Of a DNA stretch of 28,176 nt, positions 16,328 through 24,618 are shown in pieces. Under the pieces are notes generated by a model. The model worked only from the letters and a program-made list of their open reading frames with translations, did not search any database and was not told where the DNA came from. How positions within the stretch are numbered: position 1 is the stretch's first letter; each line of letters begins with the position of its first letter. Origin of the DNA: a virus. The DNA is taken from positions 1 through 28,176 of the IMG/VR virus record IMGVR_UViG_3300031521_000298. The stretch is one strand, 5' to 3'. A program made the position numbers and the translations under genes.

Positions 16328-17374
16328 TTATCTTATTATCTTAACGTATTTTTCTTTTACTAACATATCTGTTCTAGGGGAGTCCTTTACGAACATAAAG
16401 TCACCCTCCCTAAGTGTCTGTTTTTCTTCCATATAGGTAGTCATACCGCGAAGGTTCTGTACGAGTAGCATATCATTACGATATTTGCTCTTCTCTTTTT
16501 TGCCTAGAATACTTTTGTAATTGTCATCAGGCGGTGTATACTCTATAGTATCATCTTTCCTGCTGATTATGGCATCTACGTATGTGTCATAATTTGTTTC
16601 TTCTAGGTCAATAATAACCCCGTACTTGTCTGTTACGCCGAGTTCTTTTAGGACTGGTATATCAGTAGCTATAACCTTTGTGCCGAGCGATAGAGCTTCT
16701 ACTACTGAGTAACAGTAGCTTTCTGTATCACTTAGCTGTACCAGATAGTCTGCTGTCTTTATGTCTCCAGCTATATCTAGCTTTGGTTTTCTAAAGGTAA
16801 CATTTGGGCTATCAATCTCTCCGGGCTGATTAGTGAATATATCCCACTGGTAAGACACTCCCTTATTATCAAGAACTCTCGCTAGCTCTCTCATTCTTTC
16901 AAGACCCTTTTCTATCGTAAGCCTTGTAGCGCTCACTAACTTAATGGGTTTTTCGGTATCAGTAATATCTACTGGGTTATATAAAAGCTCGCACTTCATT
17001 CCAAATTTCTTAGTAAAACTGGAACAGGCTAGTTTACTAACTCCAAATATTCTGTTTATCTTATTCGGAATAGTTGGTCGTAGGTTTATCTTATCGTAGT
17101 CTGCATGAACTATATGTAGGTACTCGTTGGCTTCTGTGGTTTCTATGCCCATAAAATCATAACAATATATGGCCTTATCACACTTAACCGTTTGTCCGTT
17201 GTATTTTATACACTTGACGTACTTGCTTAATCTTGAGATTTGCCGTACATCAGCATCATCATAGTATACTTGTATATCGTAGTCATCGTGATACTTCTTA
17301 GCTATATAGTATAACCAAGACTCTATCCCGCCGACAGTAAATATCTGGCTTCTGAATATAGTTATCATTATCAA
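16328..17374 (-). CDS. GT4-type glycosyltransferase fused to a small C-terminal module
   Basis: The 348-residue protein has the GT-B, family-4 layout. There is an N-terminal FTVGGIESWLYYIAKKY loop (12-28), VSK and LLYNPVD near the domain hinge, and SATRLTIEKG (148-157) with R151 and K156 in the phosphate-binding positions. An EX7E motif (E218-E226) is followed by EALSLGTKVIATDIP. It should move a sugar from a nucleotide donor; the acceptor is unknown. Residues about 304-348 (VQNLRG to YVKII) look like a separate small beta module with GDFMFVKDSPRTDMLV. The gene has a TAGGAGT ribosome site and sits between the capsid terminator and decoration-type genes, suggesting that a virion protein is the acceptor. 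Confidence 0.85.
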   Translation of the reverse strand: MIMITIFRSQIFTVGGIESWLYYIAKKYHDDYDIQVYYDDADVRQISRLSKYVKCIKYNGQTVKCDKAIYCYDFMGIETTEANEYLHIVHADYDKINLRPTIPNKINRIFGVSKLACSSFTKKFGMKCELLYNPVDITDTEKPIKLVSATRLTIEKGLERMRELARVLDNKGVSYQWDIFTNQPGEIDSPNVTFRKPKLDIAGDIKTADYLVQLSDTESYCYSVVEALSLGTKVIATDIPVLKELGVTDKYGVIIDLEETNYDTYVDAIISRKDDTIEYTPPDDNYKSILGKKEKSKYRNDMLLVQNLRGMTTYMEEKQTLREGDFMFVKDSPRTDMLVKEKYVKIIR

Positions 17375-17390
17375 CTCCTATTCTTATTCA

Positions 17391-17437
17391 TAAAAGAAAT
17401 CCCTCCACCCCCTTTTATTTAATTGGAGGAGGAGGGA
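17391..17437 (-). terminator. Strong hairpin terminator after the major capsid gene
   Basis: Read on the minus strand, TCCCTCCTCCTCC (17437-17425) pairs with GGGGGTGGAGGGA (17412-17400) across a 12-base A/T loop, with one mismatch and one G-U pair. TTTCTTTTA follows. It begins 11 bases after the capsid stop codon. The G-U pair forms only in minus-strand RNA, so it acts on the late transcript. It would give more capsid than downstream mRNA, or protect the 3' end of capsid mRNA. Confidence 0.8.
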
Positions 17438-17447
17438 AATCAATGCC

Positions 17448-18359
17448 CTAGATAGAGCTGGCGTTGGCCGTTCGCTTGATGAGAACACCGTGGTCAGGTC
17501 GCAAAACCTTAACACCGAATAGTTCACCTGCGATTAGGTCATCTTGGCCCTTGAGAGCGTCACGGTAGAACTCAACCTTTGGTACGTCTTGCGTTGCACC
17601 TATGATTGCGCTCTTGTGGAACATCAAGAACTGGTACTTGCTAGAAGCTACAGTAACTGCGTTGGTAACGTATACCGGCATATTGTAGATTTCTCCAACA
17701 AATCCGTTAGAACCCTTGACAAGTCCTGATTCACCAGTCTCTTTGTAAGCGGTAAATTCTGGAATCTTGCGTAGGTCACCACGACCCTGGCTGTTGACTA
17801 CTAGGTAGCGGTCGCCTTCTGGGACGTTAGCCTTATCAAGCTGGGTAGCTGCATCAACGATGTCTGCAAATGTCAGTACACCGGCGGTACCTGATGCTGT
17901 GATTGCGGTGTTAACCGTAAAGCCAGCAACAGCTTTTCGCATAACTTCCTCGTCCTTAGCGCGGTCCAAGAACCGAGCGAGAACACCCTCTTGTGTAGAA
18001 CGAAGTGCATATGCGCTTTGTGCTTTGAGGGCATCTTGAACACCAATACCATGTCGGATGTAGCGGTCAATTAAGAGGTCAGTTTGTGAGATATCAAGAG
18101 CTGTGATTGTTGCATCACTTCCAACTGTAAAGTTGGCAGTTGTAGCGTCATCAATTTCAGCGGCGAAGTCAATATGGAGTGTATCACCCATAGCAGAAAT
18201 TTCGCTGTCGAAACGTCCGTCGATAAGAGGCCACATAACCAAGTTATTAACACGCTCTGATTCAAGCTCTTTTGCCCATAGTTCCGGGACTAAGAGTTTT
18301 GAATGTGCAGCATCATCTACTGCTCCGGTGCCAACGGTTGGCTGAATGTAATTTGGCAT
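17448..18359 (-). CDS. Major capsid protein (HK97 fold)
   Basis: The 303-residue product has the order of an HK97-fold coat protein. The N-arm contains PELWAKELESERVNNLVMWPLID, a beta/E-loop region with GDTLHIDF follows, then a spine helix region (ALRSTQEGVLARFLDRAKDEEV). The P and A domains include FADIVDAATQLDKANVPEGDRYLVVNS and NMPVYVTNAV. The end is FGVKVLRPDHGVLIK. The RPDHGV ending is common in this coat family. It follows the scaffold gene and precedes a strong terminator, the usual arrangement for the most abundant virion protein. The ribosome site is AGGAA about ten bases upstream of the ATG. Confidence 0.88.
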   Translation of the reverse strand: MPNYIQPTVGTGAVDDAAHSKLLVPELWAKELESERVNNLVMWPLIDGRFDSEISAMGDTLHIDFAAEIDDATTANFTVGSDATITALDISQTDLLIDRYIRHGIGVQDALKAQSAYALRSTQEGVLARFLDRAKDEEVMRKAVAGFTVNTAITASGTAGVLTFADIVDAATQLDKANVPEGDRYLVVNSQGRGDLRKIPEFTAYKETGESGLVKGSNGFVGEIYNMPVYVTNAVTVASSKYQFLMFHKSAIIGATQDVPKVEFYRDALKGQDDLIAGELFGVKVLRPDHGVLIKRTANASSI

Positions 18360-18399
18360 AATTTTATATTTCCTATTTGTTATTATTTAATCTGTTTGT

Positions 18400-19203
18400 T
18401 TAGTGTCCGAAATACGCATCAACAAGTTTTTTGTGCTCCGGGTTCTTCGGGTCATAAGTAGTTTTAATCCACTCTTCCGAAACTATCGGTGCTCCTGCTG
18501 TTGGTTGTACTGCATCCGAATCGGGTGCTGAGGCACTAAGCTGTCGATTGATAGAATCCCTCTCTTCACGGCGACCCTGCTCTACTGCTGTTTTTGTATC
18601 AAGTTTTCCTGATTCCAGTTGTGCTAGTTTATATACAGTTGGTAGGTCAGCTCCGAAGACGGTAATATACTGTCTAGCAAACTCTTCACCACTCTCTGCC
18701 TTAACTTGCTCGAATTTATCTTTGATTATTTGAGTCATTGACGGCTCAAGTGACCTGTCGATATCTTCTTGGTTAAAGAAATCATTACTGGCATCTTTGT
18801 ATTTAAGTTTGCGAACTTCGAGTTCAAGACCATCACCGGCAAGTAAATTGCTAGTATCTGATACTTTCTCTTTGCTCATTTTTGTGCGCTGCTCTACGAC
18901 ATTGCCGCGAGCTAATTTCAACGCTGCTAACTCTTTCTGAGTAGCATTACTTAAATCTTCTTCTGACCAGCCTTGACCTTTCGCAAATTTTGCTAGGTCC
19001 TTATCTACAACACCGCCTGTTTCGTTTTCAGTGTTTGTTTCTGTTTGTTTAGCGGTGTCGTCTGAGGCACCCGCAGTTGATTGCTCATCTACGGTTACGT
19101 CCTGTGTTACATCCGCCGTGTTGGAAGTGTCTTCTCCAGTAGGGGCTTCTACGCCGCTGGTTTCAGTTGATACACTTTCAGTTCCGGTAAGGGATTCTGA
19201 CAT
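18400..19203 (-). CDS. Capsid scaffolding protein
   Basis: The 267-residue product begins with about 75 acidic, Thr/Ser/Glu-rich residues without hydrophobic core (ESVSTETSGVEAPTGED). Helical segments follow (LAKFAKGQGWSEEDL, MTQIIKDKFEQVKAESGEEFARQY). The C-terminus contains EEWIKTTYDPKNPEHKKLVDAYFGH. Acidic, low-complexity, helical proteins between portal and coat genes are typical scaffolds that direct coat assembly and then leave the head. An AGGAGT ribosome site precedes the start. No protease domain is visible. Confidence 0.8.
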   Translation of the reverse strand: MSESLTGTESVSTETSGVEAPTGEDTSNTADVTQDVTVDEQSTAGASDDTAKQTETNTENETGGVVDKDLAKFAKGQGWSEEDLSNATQKELAALKLARGNVVEQRTKMSKEKVSDTSNLLAGDGLELEVRKLKYKDASNDFFNQEDIDRSLEPSMTQIIKDKFEQVKAESGEEFARQYITVFGADLPTVYKLAQLESGKLDTKTAVEQGRREERDSINRQLSASAPDSDAVQPTAGAPIVSEEWIKTTYDPKNPEHKKLVDAYFGH

Positions 19204-19233
19204 CTAGGATACTCCTGTTTCTATCAATTATTA

Positions 19234-19527
19234 TTACGCTGATGGTTCTTGTTTTTCGACAAGACTTTCAACGTACATCTTTACTATATCACACCCGACA
19301 CTTCTTTGCAAGAGGTAAGCGAACTTTTCTGGCTCGAATTGTACTAATTCTTCACTCTTACTGCCTAATGTATCTACATCAAGTGGACCCTGGGCCATGA
19401 TAGCCCAGCGTTCCTTTTCCATCTTAATGAAGCCCATCAGGTCTTCGTATGCTAGTGTGTGCGAGAAGGCAGACCAATCATTGCGTATCTGCCGTTCTTT
19501 CTTTTCATCGTCTGTTAGTTTAACCAT
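19234..19527 (-). CDS. Uncharacterised small protein between portal and scaffold
   Basis: The 97-residue product is charged and mostly helical. It starts VKLTDDEKKERQIRNDW and has a central MGFIKMEKERWAIMAQGPL helix. It begins after an AAGGAG ribosome site, 8 bases past the portal stop, and is followed by the scaffold gene after 30 bases. A head-assembly role is plausible from position. No family is recognised. Confidence 0.6.
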   Translation of the reverse strand: MVKLTDDEKKERQIRNDWSAFSHTLAYEDLMGFIKMEKERWAIMAQGPLDVDTLGSKSEELVQFEPEKFAYLLQRSVGCDIVKMYVESLVEKQEPSA

Positions 19528-19535
19528 ATAACTCC

Positions 19536-21476
19536 TTATCGTGTCTTAGTTGTTGCTGTCATCTTTGTACTTGGCTGTGTTGCGCGGGTACGTCGTATGT
19601 TGTTCACTCCGGAGTCAGCACCGCCACCACCTTGCGTACCAGTCTGTGTGGCCTTACCTCTAGCTGTTGCTCCTGTTGCTTTTGGGTCTACAGGTACCTC
19701 ACCCTTCATCATAGCCGCTGCGCCTGGTGTCATCAAAGCATTGCTCTGTTGCATACCGGCATCCATCGGTTGACCATCTGGGCCGACGATTGGTGTATCT
19801 ACTGTGAATAGTTCTTTCAGGTCATCCTTCGGTACTCGACTGAGTAATCTCTCCCCGGCCAATTCACGAAGTTTCTTCTGGTTAGTAAGTGGGTCATTCA
19901 TAAAGAACTGTAGCATGACTTGCATCTCTTGTGCGTCCATTGCAGCCTCTGCGTTTGCAGTAGACTCAAGAACTACACGAGGCTCAAACTCATCATTATA
20001 CTTACCTGGCGTATAGGTTGCCCATTCGACACCCTTATCACCCATAACACGTACTGCCTTAACTTCATCTAAGAAGATTCTAGCTTCTTTGTGGATAATC
20101 ATAGCTACTTGGCCGAAGAACTCATCTTCAATGTTCTGTAGCTTACTTGTACCGCGAGAACCCGTCTGCGTCAACTGTGCTTGAATCTCAGTAGCAGTCG
20201 TGCGCCCCTTTGGCTGTGTTAGACCCTGGGCAGCAGCATCAGCAGCAGCAGCGCTACGCATTTGCTGTGTCTGTCGCGCAATCTCATTGTCAGCATCAGG
20301 CCCGATGTTCTCTTTTGGTAGTGGTTCGTAGGCACCCTTTGGAAGTGGAATAACTACACCGGGAGCATTTTTAATCTGTTCCTTCATGTACTTGAATCGT
20401 GGGTCGATACGAGACATATTGTTATTAGCATGAGCTAAGTTGTCTCGCTTCTGGCTACCGGTATCATTGAGAGCTTCCCATGTATCAAGGATAACTTCGA
20501 TGTCACCCATTGCGTATAGCAAGCTATCGTCTACGTAGTTGCGAGCCATGGCGTATGGCAAGAATCCACGCACTTCCGGAATCGTAACCTTAGCCGTAAT
20601 TGGCTGTCCGTTGATAACAGTAGTCTTTTCAACTACTTCTGAGTTCTTATGGTATGGAGTCTCTTCGTTAAGAATAACTACTGAACGATTAGCAATCATA
20701 ATATGACGGCGCTGGGTGTAATAGTCAATAACCTCTGTCTGCATTTTAAGTGCATCTTTACCCAGGGTAGAGCCAATAAGAGCTTCCTTGCGGGCCTTAT
20801 CCATCTCGTCAGTATTAGCTGCACCATTAGTTACAAGGTCAAGATTCTTATACTTAGCGACCAACTCACCGGTTTCAACATCAACAATCTTTTCTGCCTT
20901 TAGACTATCAAGACTAGATAGGAACCTATGCCCCATATAGCGTGGGTATCCTGGGTCGTCTGGAGTATTTAGCTGGAACGCAGTAGGGTCAACGAATACA
21001 TCTGGCAGGGCAACTCTCTGTATTTGAGTAAAACCCTTTCTTGCACTCCACGGCATGAACAGGAATCCATTACCGTAGTCAACAAAGTCACCGATAACGC
21101 CAAGTGTCTTACGTGTCATCTTGTTCTGTGACCATACAAATGCTGCATAGTCATTAAGAACGGTTAGGTTCTGCTCTTGGTCTTCTCTTACTGGAAGATA
21201 CTTAAACTTTGGTTTTGAACCGGCTATATTAGTAACAACCGTCTCACGTATAGAGTGAATCTCCGTATTTGCTTCGTCTGCTGTACCGTTATACGAGCGG
21301 TGGCTTCTCTGTAGGCGTTTTGCCTTAAAGCAAGTATCCCATATCGCTTGGTAATTATTCTTTACATAATCCCTAGCCTTGTTAAAATCGCCCATTACTC
21401 GGTCAAAGATTATATCTTGCTTTGCAGCTAACTCTGAGTCGAGAACTTGTGGCGTTGTATTTTCTGTAGTTGCCAT
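19536..21476 (-). CDS. Portal protein
   Basis: The 646-residue protein follows the terminase large subunit across a TAATATG junction and has the length of P22-type portals. It has an N-terminal region with RDYVKNNYQAIWDTCFKAKRLQRS, a wing with LPVREDQEQNLTVLNDYAAFVWSQNKM and ALPDVFVDPTAFQ, and YAMGDIEVILDTWEALND. The clip/stem region has GRTTATEIQAQLTQTGSRGTS, followed by a long helix (IEDEFFGQVAMIIHKEARIFL). The last 70 residues are low-complexity (Gly, Thr, Ala) and end basic. Twelve copies should form the DNA gate at the head vertex and bind the terminase. Identity rests on gene order plus these motifs. Confidence 0.85.
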   Translation of the reverse strand: MATTENTTPQVLDSELAAKQDIIFDRVMGDFNKARDYVKNNYQAIWDTCFKAKRLQRSHRSYNGTADEANTEIHSIRETVVTNIAGSKPKFKYLPVREDQEQNLTVLNDYAAFVWSQNKMTRKTLGVIGDFVDYGNGFLFMPWSARKGFTQIQRVALPDVFVDPTAFQLNTPDDPGYPRYMGHRFLSSLDSLKAEKIVDVETGELVAKYKNLDLVTNGAANTDEMDKARKEALIGSTLGKDALKMQTEVIDYYTQRRHIMIANRSVVILNEETPYHKNSEVVEKTTVINGQPITAKVTIPEVRGFLPYAMARNYVDDSLLYAMGDIEVILDTWEALNDTGSQKRDNLAHANNNMSRIDPRFKYMKEQIKNAPGVVIPLPKGAYEPLPKENIGPDADNEIARQTQQMRSAAAADAAAQGLTQPKGRTTATEIQAQLTQTGSRGTSKLQNIEDEFFGQVAMIIHKEARIFLDEVKAVRVMGDKGVEWATYTPGKYNDEFEPRVVLESTANAEAAMDAQEMQVMLQFFMNDPLTNQKKLRELAGERLLSRVPKDDLKELFTVDTPIVGPDGQPMDAGMQQSNALMTPGAAAMMKGEVPVDPKATGATARGKATQTGTQGGGGADSGVNNIRRTRATQPSTKMTATTKTR

Positions 21477-21477
21477 A

Positions 21478-23259
21478 TTATTTTATCCTATTTTTATTAA
21501 GTAATTCTGCAACCTCTGGCGGTACATACACGCTGAGGTCTTTAATATCGTTCTCTCCCCAGGCAAATAGCTGATATGCTATAGCCTTTGCCATAATCGT
21601 ATCGTCATGTGCGCCAACCTCTGCGCCACGCCTACCCCGGTCATCTTTCACGAACGAGAACGCCTCATCAATGAAGTCGCCGTCCTTATCCTGGATTATT
21701 CCATCCCTGATAAGTCTGGCAAGGTCATCAGTAGCTATCCTCTTTGTTCTAACATCAGTCTTCCATCCGAGGTTTACTGTTGCTTCCTCGAAGTCCTCGT
21801 CGTAACCCTTCTCACGCTTAAACATATTCGTATAGTAGATGTCTCGTAAGCGCTGGACTGTCGTGAGGCCGTGGTTGTTGACCTCTACGCCGACTAGGGC
21901 ATAGTTGTAGTGGAATCCAAGGGCTGCACATACATCTCCGAACTTATCTGGGTCTATATGGCCCCTCCACCTGGCAACTGTCTGCATAGTACTTACGTCA
22001 ACAACGTCCGCCACTGAGTAGTCACCTACCTTTAGTCCTTCCGCAACGTCCCCGGCCAGAACGTACTCGTGTCCAGGTATTCTTGGGGTGTAAATCTTCA
22101 ATCTACCGTTGGCACCTTCGTTTCCTTCATCGTATCCACGTTGGTCGAATGGTACCGGAGTTAGTGAGTAGTGCTCAAAGTCTCCATCTTCACCACAATC
22201 TATCTCGTAGTGGTCAAGAAGTGACTCATCGTACTTATCATTGTCTAATCTTTCGAGCGCCATGGCATTAAATACCTGTGCGCCGTTAGATAGGAAGGCT
22301 TCTCGTGCTGTAGACGGATATTCCTGGTACATAAGCTCAGGATGGGAACTAAAATCATTAGCTTTGTACCGGTAGAAGCGAATTTTACGCATAAAACTGC
22401 TCTTTGGTATCTTAATGACTTGTCCGCCTACTGCACAGCCCTTCTTGAACAGGTCAATGAGGAACTCTTCGTATTCAGAGAGCTTACCAAGTGGTTCTCC
22501 CTCTCGTTCATACTCTGGGTCCACCCACCAAGGGAAGAAGAACGGTGTATAGTTGTTCTTTCCGGTGACTGCGTTCTCCCATTCGGTATGAAAGTACGTA
22601 CCACGGCCCTTTGCCGTAGACTCTAGGACTACTATTGAGGGAATCTCGCCAGCTTCTATGTCGAATACGACCCTATCTGGGATTGTAGGCATGATACCTG
22701 AGATGATTTCCTCACCATTCTCGTATTCACCTACCTCAGATGCATGTAGACAGTTAATTGTCTCGGCCCTACCGACACCTTCCGCATTAGCAGTTTCAAC
22801 TTGTATATCACTACCGAGGCCAATCTGTCTATCGTCAGCATCATATAGTTCAAATACTAGTTCTTTCTTGTTAGATAGCCGCTTTGAGGGCTTGAAATTA
22901 GGATTGGAGTTGTCGTAGTATCGACGGAACATTCCGAAGAGTGCTCGTGATGACTTCTCCTTATGCCCAAGGATTACTGAATGAAGGTTCTTGTGGGTAA
23001 TTGTCCACCAGTATATGAGTGACTCTACTGCTGTAGACATACCCATCTGGCGAGCCTTGAGTAGAATAGCCTTAACTGGCCGGCCAGCAGCTAGTTCTTT
23101 AAGCGCCCAGTTAAGAAATATAGTCTGCGGTATATTAGGTTCAAATAGAACCAACCGGCCAAACTTATCTCGTATGTATAGGTTCTTCTTAAACCGCCAA
23201 TAATCCTTACGTACTGCGTTAATGTGCTCAAGCTCCTCTTTAGTGAGGATTCTTGCCAT
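21478..23259 (-). CDS. terL: Terminase large subunit (packaging ATPase and nuclease)
   Basis: The 593-residue motor has a Walker-A-like LKARQMGMST (67-76), a Walker-B region NCLHASEVGEY with E175, and coupling motif LESTAKGRG (212-220). The RNase-H-like nuclease has acidic residues at D404 (AGDVAEG), E459 (GVEVNNHG) and D552/D553 (AHDDTIMA). It would pump DNA into the prohead and cut it. The ATG shares a base with the stop of the gene before it (TAATG). Length and motif spacing are normal for the family, and all key residues are present. Confidence 0.95.
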   Translation of the reverse strand: MARILTKEELEHINAVRKDYWRFKKNLYIRDKFGRLVLFEPNIPQTIFLNWALKELAAGRPVKAILLKARQMGMSTAVESLIYWWTITHKNLHSVILGHKEKSSRALFGMFRRYYDNSNPNFKPSKRLSNKKELVFELYDADDRQIGLGSDIQVETANAEGVGRAETINCLHASEVGEYENGEEIISGIMPTIPDRVVFDIEAGEIPSIVVLESTAKGRGTYFHTEWENAVTGKNNYTPFFFPWWVDPEYEREGEPLGKLSEYEEFLIDLFKKGCAVGGQVIKIPKSSFMRKIRFYRYKANDFSSHPELMYQEYPSTAREAFLSNGAQVFNAMALERLDNDKYDESLLDHYEIDCGEDGDFEHYSLTPVPFDQRGYDEGNEGANGRLKIYTPRIPGHEYVLAGDVAEGLKVGDYSVADVVDVSTMQTVARWRGHIDPDKFGDVCAALGFHYNYALVGVEVNNHGLTTVQRLRDIYYTNMFKREKGYDEDFEEATVNLGWKTDVRTKRIATDDLARLIRDGIIQDKDGDFIDEAFSFVKDDRGRRGAEVGAHDDTIMAKAIAYQLFAWGENDIKDLSVYVPPEVAELLNKNRIK

Positions 23260-23465
23260 TATTCTACCGACTTTCGATACTGTTGCATCAGTAGATTTAG
23301 TGTTCTACTTTTGTTCTTTAATCCGTCATACCACTCTTTATTCACATCCCAGAGGTAGATTTGACGTTTGTTCCTTTTTGATACTAAGACAGGTAGTTTA
23401 TCACATTCTGCGCTATCGTCTGTGTTATCAATTCTGACCCCTGTGATTTTTTCCTTATACGTCAT
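23259..23465 (-). CDS. Small protein between the terminase subunits
   Basis: The 68-residue product is basic toward its C-terminus (LLMQQYRKSVE) and contains KRNKRQIYLWDVNKEWYDGLKNKS. It may be a small DNA- or terminase-associated protein, but no motif is recognised. It overlaps the upstream gene by 11 bases and the terminase large subunit gene by one base, so it is co-translated with the packaging genes. Confidence 0.6.
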   Translation of the reverse strand: MTYKEKITGVRIDNTDDSAECDKLPVLVSKRNKRQIYLWDVNKEWYDGLKNKSRTLNLLMQQYRKSVE

Positions 23466-23676
23466 TATTTTGCTCTGCCTCCTCTAAGGAACGCTTTAAC
23501 CGTTCATACATCCTAATTAGCATCTCAATCTCTGATTCGTGTGGGAGTGGCTCGACAACGGTAACCGAGTTGCTGTGTTTTAGCCCATCGACTACGACGG
23601 TTATCTTATACTGTGTGCCACCGAACCCGAACCCCATCGGCTCAAACCCTATCTGTAGACTATTCAATTTACTCAT
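23455..23676 (-). CDS. Small protein between the terminase subunits
   Basis: The 73-residue product has a beta-rich first half (FGGTQYKITVVVDGLKHSN) and an acidic amphipathic helix at the end (about 45-70, EIEMLIRMYERLKRSLEEAE) that could form a coiled coil. It begins one base after the terminase small subunit stop (TAATATG). No family is recognised. Context suggests a packaging accessory. Confidence 0.6.
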   Translation of the reverse strand: MSKLNSLQIGFEPMGFGFGGTQYKITVVVDGLKHSNSVTVVEPLPHESEIEMLIRMYERLKRSLEEAEQNNDV

Positions 23677-23677
23677 A

Positions 23678-24124
23678 TTACATATCCAATACTTCGTTTA
23701 ATGCTTGCTCAACTGCGCTTACTTCTTTCACTCTAATGGTAGACTGGAACATACCCATCTCACCACCGAGCATCTTCATTGCTGTTAGCTGGTCCTTAGT
23801 TTCCTCCATTGGGTCGTTGATAATCTTCTGCAACTTCTGTTGTAAGTGCATTGGGTTAATCCTTTGTATGTCAACTGCCTGTAGGAACCACTCAGTAAGG
23901 GTACCTTTAGAGGATAACTTACTCGCCCAGTTGTCTGAGTACCCTGCCTTGGTCAGTGACTTGAAGGCGTTACCCCATGTCTCTTTCTCTGCTGGGTCCA
24001 TATAATACTTTAAGGCATCTTGTTGTCGCTGACTAGATTGCCACTGATTCTCTTTGACTACCCCGTTCGGCCCAGTAGTGGCGACTTTCCTGGTACCTGG
24101 TGGTTTTCCTTGTTTACTCTTCAT
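23678..24124 (-). CDS. Terminase small subunit (leaderless start)
   Basis: Starting at the ATG at 24124 the product has 148 residues. A basic Gly/Pro-rich N-arm (MKSKQGKPPGTRK) is followed by a helical DNA-binding region (AEKETWGNAFKSLTKAGYSDNWASKLSSKG, around residues 45-75) with the 'AGYS' turn typical of phage small terminases. The C-terminal helices would make the oligomer ring. It marks the packaging site for the large subunit. A longer frame beginning with TTG at 24160 exists, but that TTG is the first half of the -35 box. The ATG lies seven bases after a perfect -10 box, so the mRNA probably starts at the ATG and has no ribosome site. The assignment is by position and pattern. Confidence 0.75.
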   Translation of the reverse strand: MKSKQGKPPGTRKVATTGPNGVVKENQWQSSQRQQDALKYYMDPAEKETWGNAFKSLTKAGYSDNWASKLSSKGTLTEWFLQAVDIQRINPMHLQQKLQKIINDPMEETKDQLTAMKMLGGEMGMFQSTIRVKEVSAVEQALNEVLDM

Positions 24125-24131
24125 GGTATCT

Positions 24132-24160
24132 ATTATAGCATAGGGAGTAGTATATGTCAA
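24132..24160 (-). promoter_or_regulatory. Perfect consensus sigma-70 promoter, leaderless, for the late/packaging operon
   Basis: On the minus strand TTGACA (24160-24155), a 17-base spacer and TATAAT (24137-24132) form an exact consensus promoter. The expected transcription start falls at or within a base of the ATG at 24124. An A/T-rich tract (TTGTAAAAAGG) lies just upstream of the -35 box. The promoter would fire with unmodified host RNA polymerase. Confidence 0.88.
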
Positions 24161-24224
24161 TACCTTTTTACAACATTATGCAAAGGTATGGATAGTCTGA
24201 AAAATTGTTGGGGGATATTCTAAC

Positions 24225-24234
24225 CTTGTACAAG
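24225..24234. promoter_or_regulatory. 10-base perfect palindrome CTTGTACAAG
   Basis: CTTGTACAAG is its own reverse complement and lies 65 bases upstream of the late-operon -35 box. It could be half of a repressor or initiator site. Only the symmetry is seen. Confidence 0.35.
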
Positions 24235-24344
24235 ATACTCCCGACCCCACACAGACCAATGCCGTAGCCTCCACCACCCCACCTGTTGTAATAACTACAT
24301 GATGCACTATATACAACAATTATACATGTGTGCTTATTATAACA

Positions 24345-24358
24345 TATAGTATACTATA
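24345..24358. promoter_or_regulatory. 14-base perfect palindrome TATAGTATACTATA
   Basis: The sequence is fully self-complementary and sits in the most A/T-rich part of the divergent region. It may be an operator or an unwinding or cruciform element. There is no direct evidence beyond symmetry. Confidence 0.35.
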
Positions 24359-24499
24359 GTACATATACATGATATAGCATAGATACACGCTTTGCACTCG
24401 GTGGACCAAAGTGTTTATATAACGCCGTGATTCTGGACACCCTAACAGATACGGGCATGATTGACCTTGTGACGGGTGCTTATTGTATATAATAGGCAG

Positions 24500-24508
24500 T
24501 TATCCACA
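24500..24508 (+). promoter_or_regulatory. DnaA box TTATCCACA
   Basis: This is an exact match to the classical bacterial DnaA box TTATNCACA. It lies in non-coding DNA beside early promoters. A second exact match is at 25485. Both are followed by GGC. Confidence 0.55.
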
Positions 24509-24553
24509 GGCTAACAGGGGTCGATGTGTTATAGTGTGTTGTATTTATTACAC

Positions 24554-24582
24554 TTGCATTGCTATTGCATAACCGTTATAAT
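24554..24582 (+). promoter_or_regulatory. Early promoter P1
   Basis: TTGCAT (24554-24559), a 17-base spacer and TATAAT (24577-24582) lie upstream of the gene at 24619. The leader of about 30 bases contains ACGAAAGAAGGA as ribosome site. An imperfect inverted repeat (GTGTTATA at 24526-24533, TATTACAC at 24546-24553) abuts the -35 box and could be an operator. Confidence 0.75.
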
Positions 24583-24618
24583 AGACAGCGTAAGCAACTA
24601 ATAACGAAAGAAGGATAT

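Larger units (their letters stand above)
24161..24553. other. Divergent control region, possible replication origin
   Basis: These 393 bases between the minus-strand late operon and the plus-strand early genes hold no convincing gene. They contain two perfect palindromes, a DnaA box at 24500-24508, and one TTGCATAA octamer on the minus strand (24176-24183) near the terminase promoter; a second copy lies in the early promoter just to the right. The stretch 24295-24400 is very A/T-rich with many TATA/ACAT steps, which would melt easily. The combination suits a regulatory and origin region; origin function is inferred. Confidence 0.5.

Noticed and set aside
20090-20098. Reverse-strand match to the DnaA box (TGTGGATAA)
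   Set aside because: It lies inside the portal coding sequence. One nine-base match is expected by chance in DNA of this length, so it was not used for the origin argument.
24125-24160. Twelve-residue N-terminal extension of the terminase small subunit from a TTG start
   Set aside because: The TTG is part of the TTGACA box and the whole extension lies inside a perfect promoter. There is no ribosome site before it.
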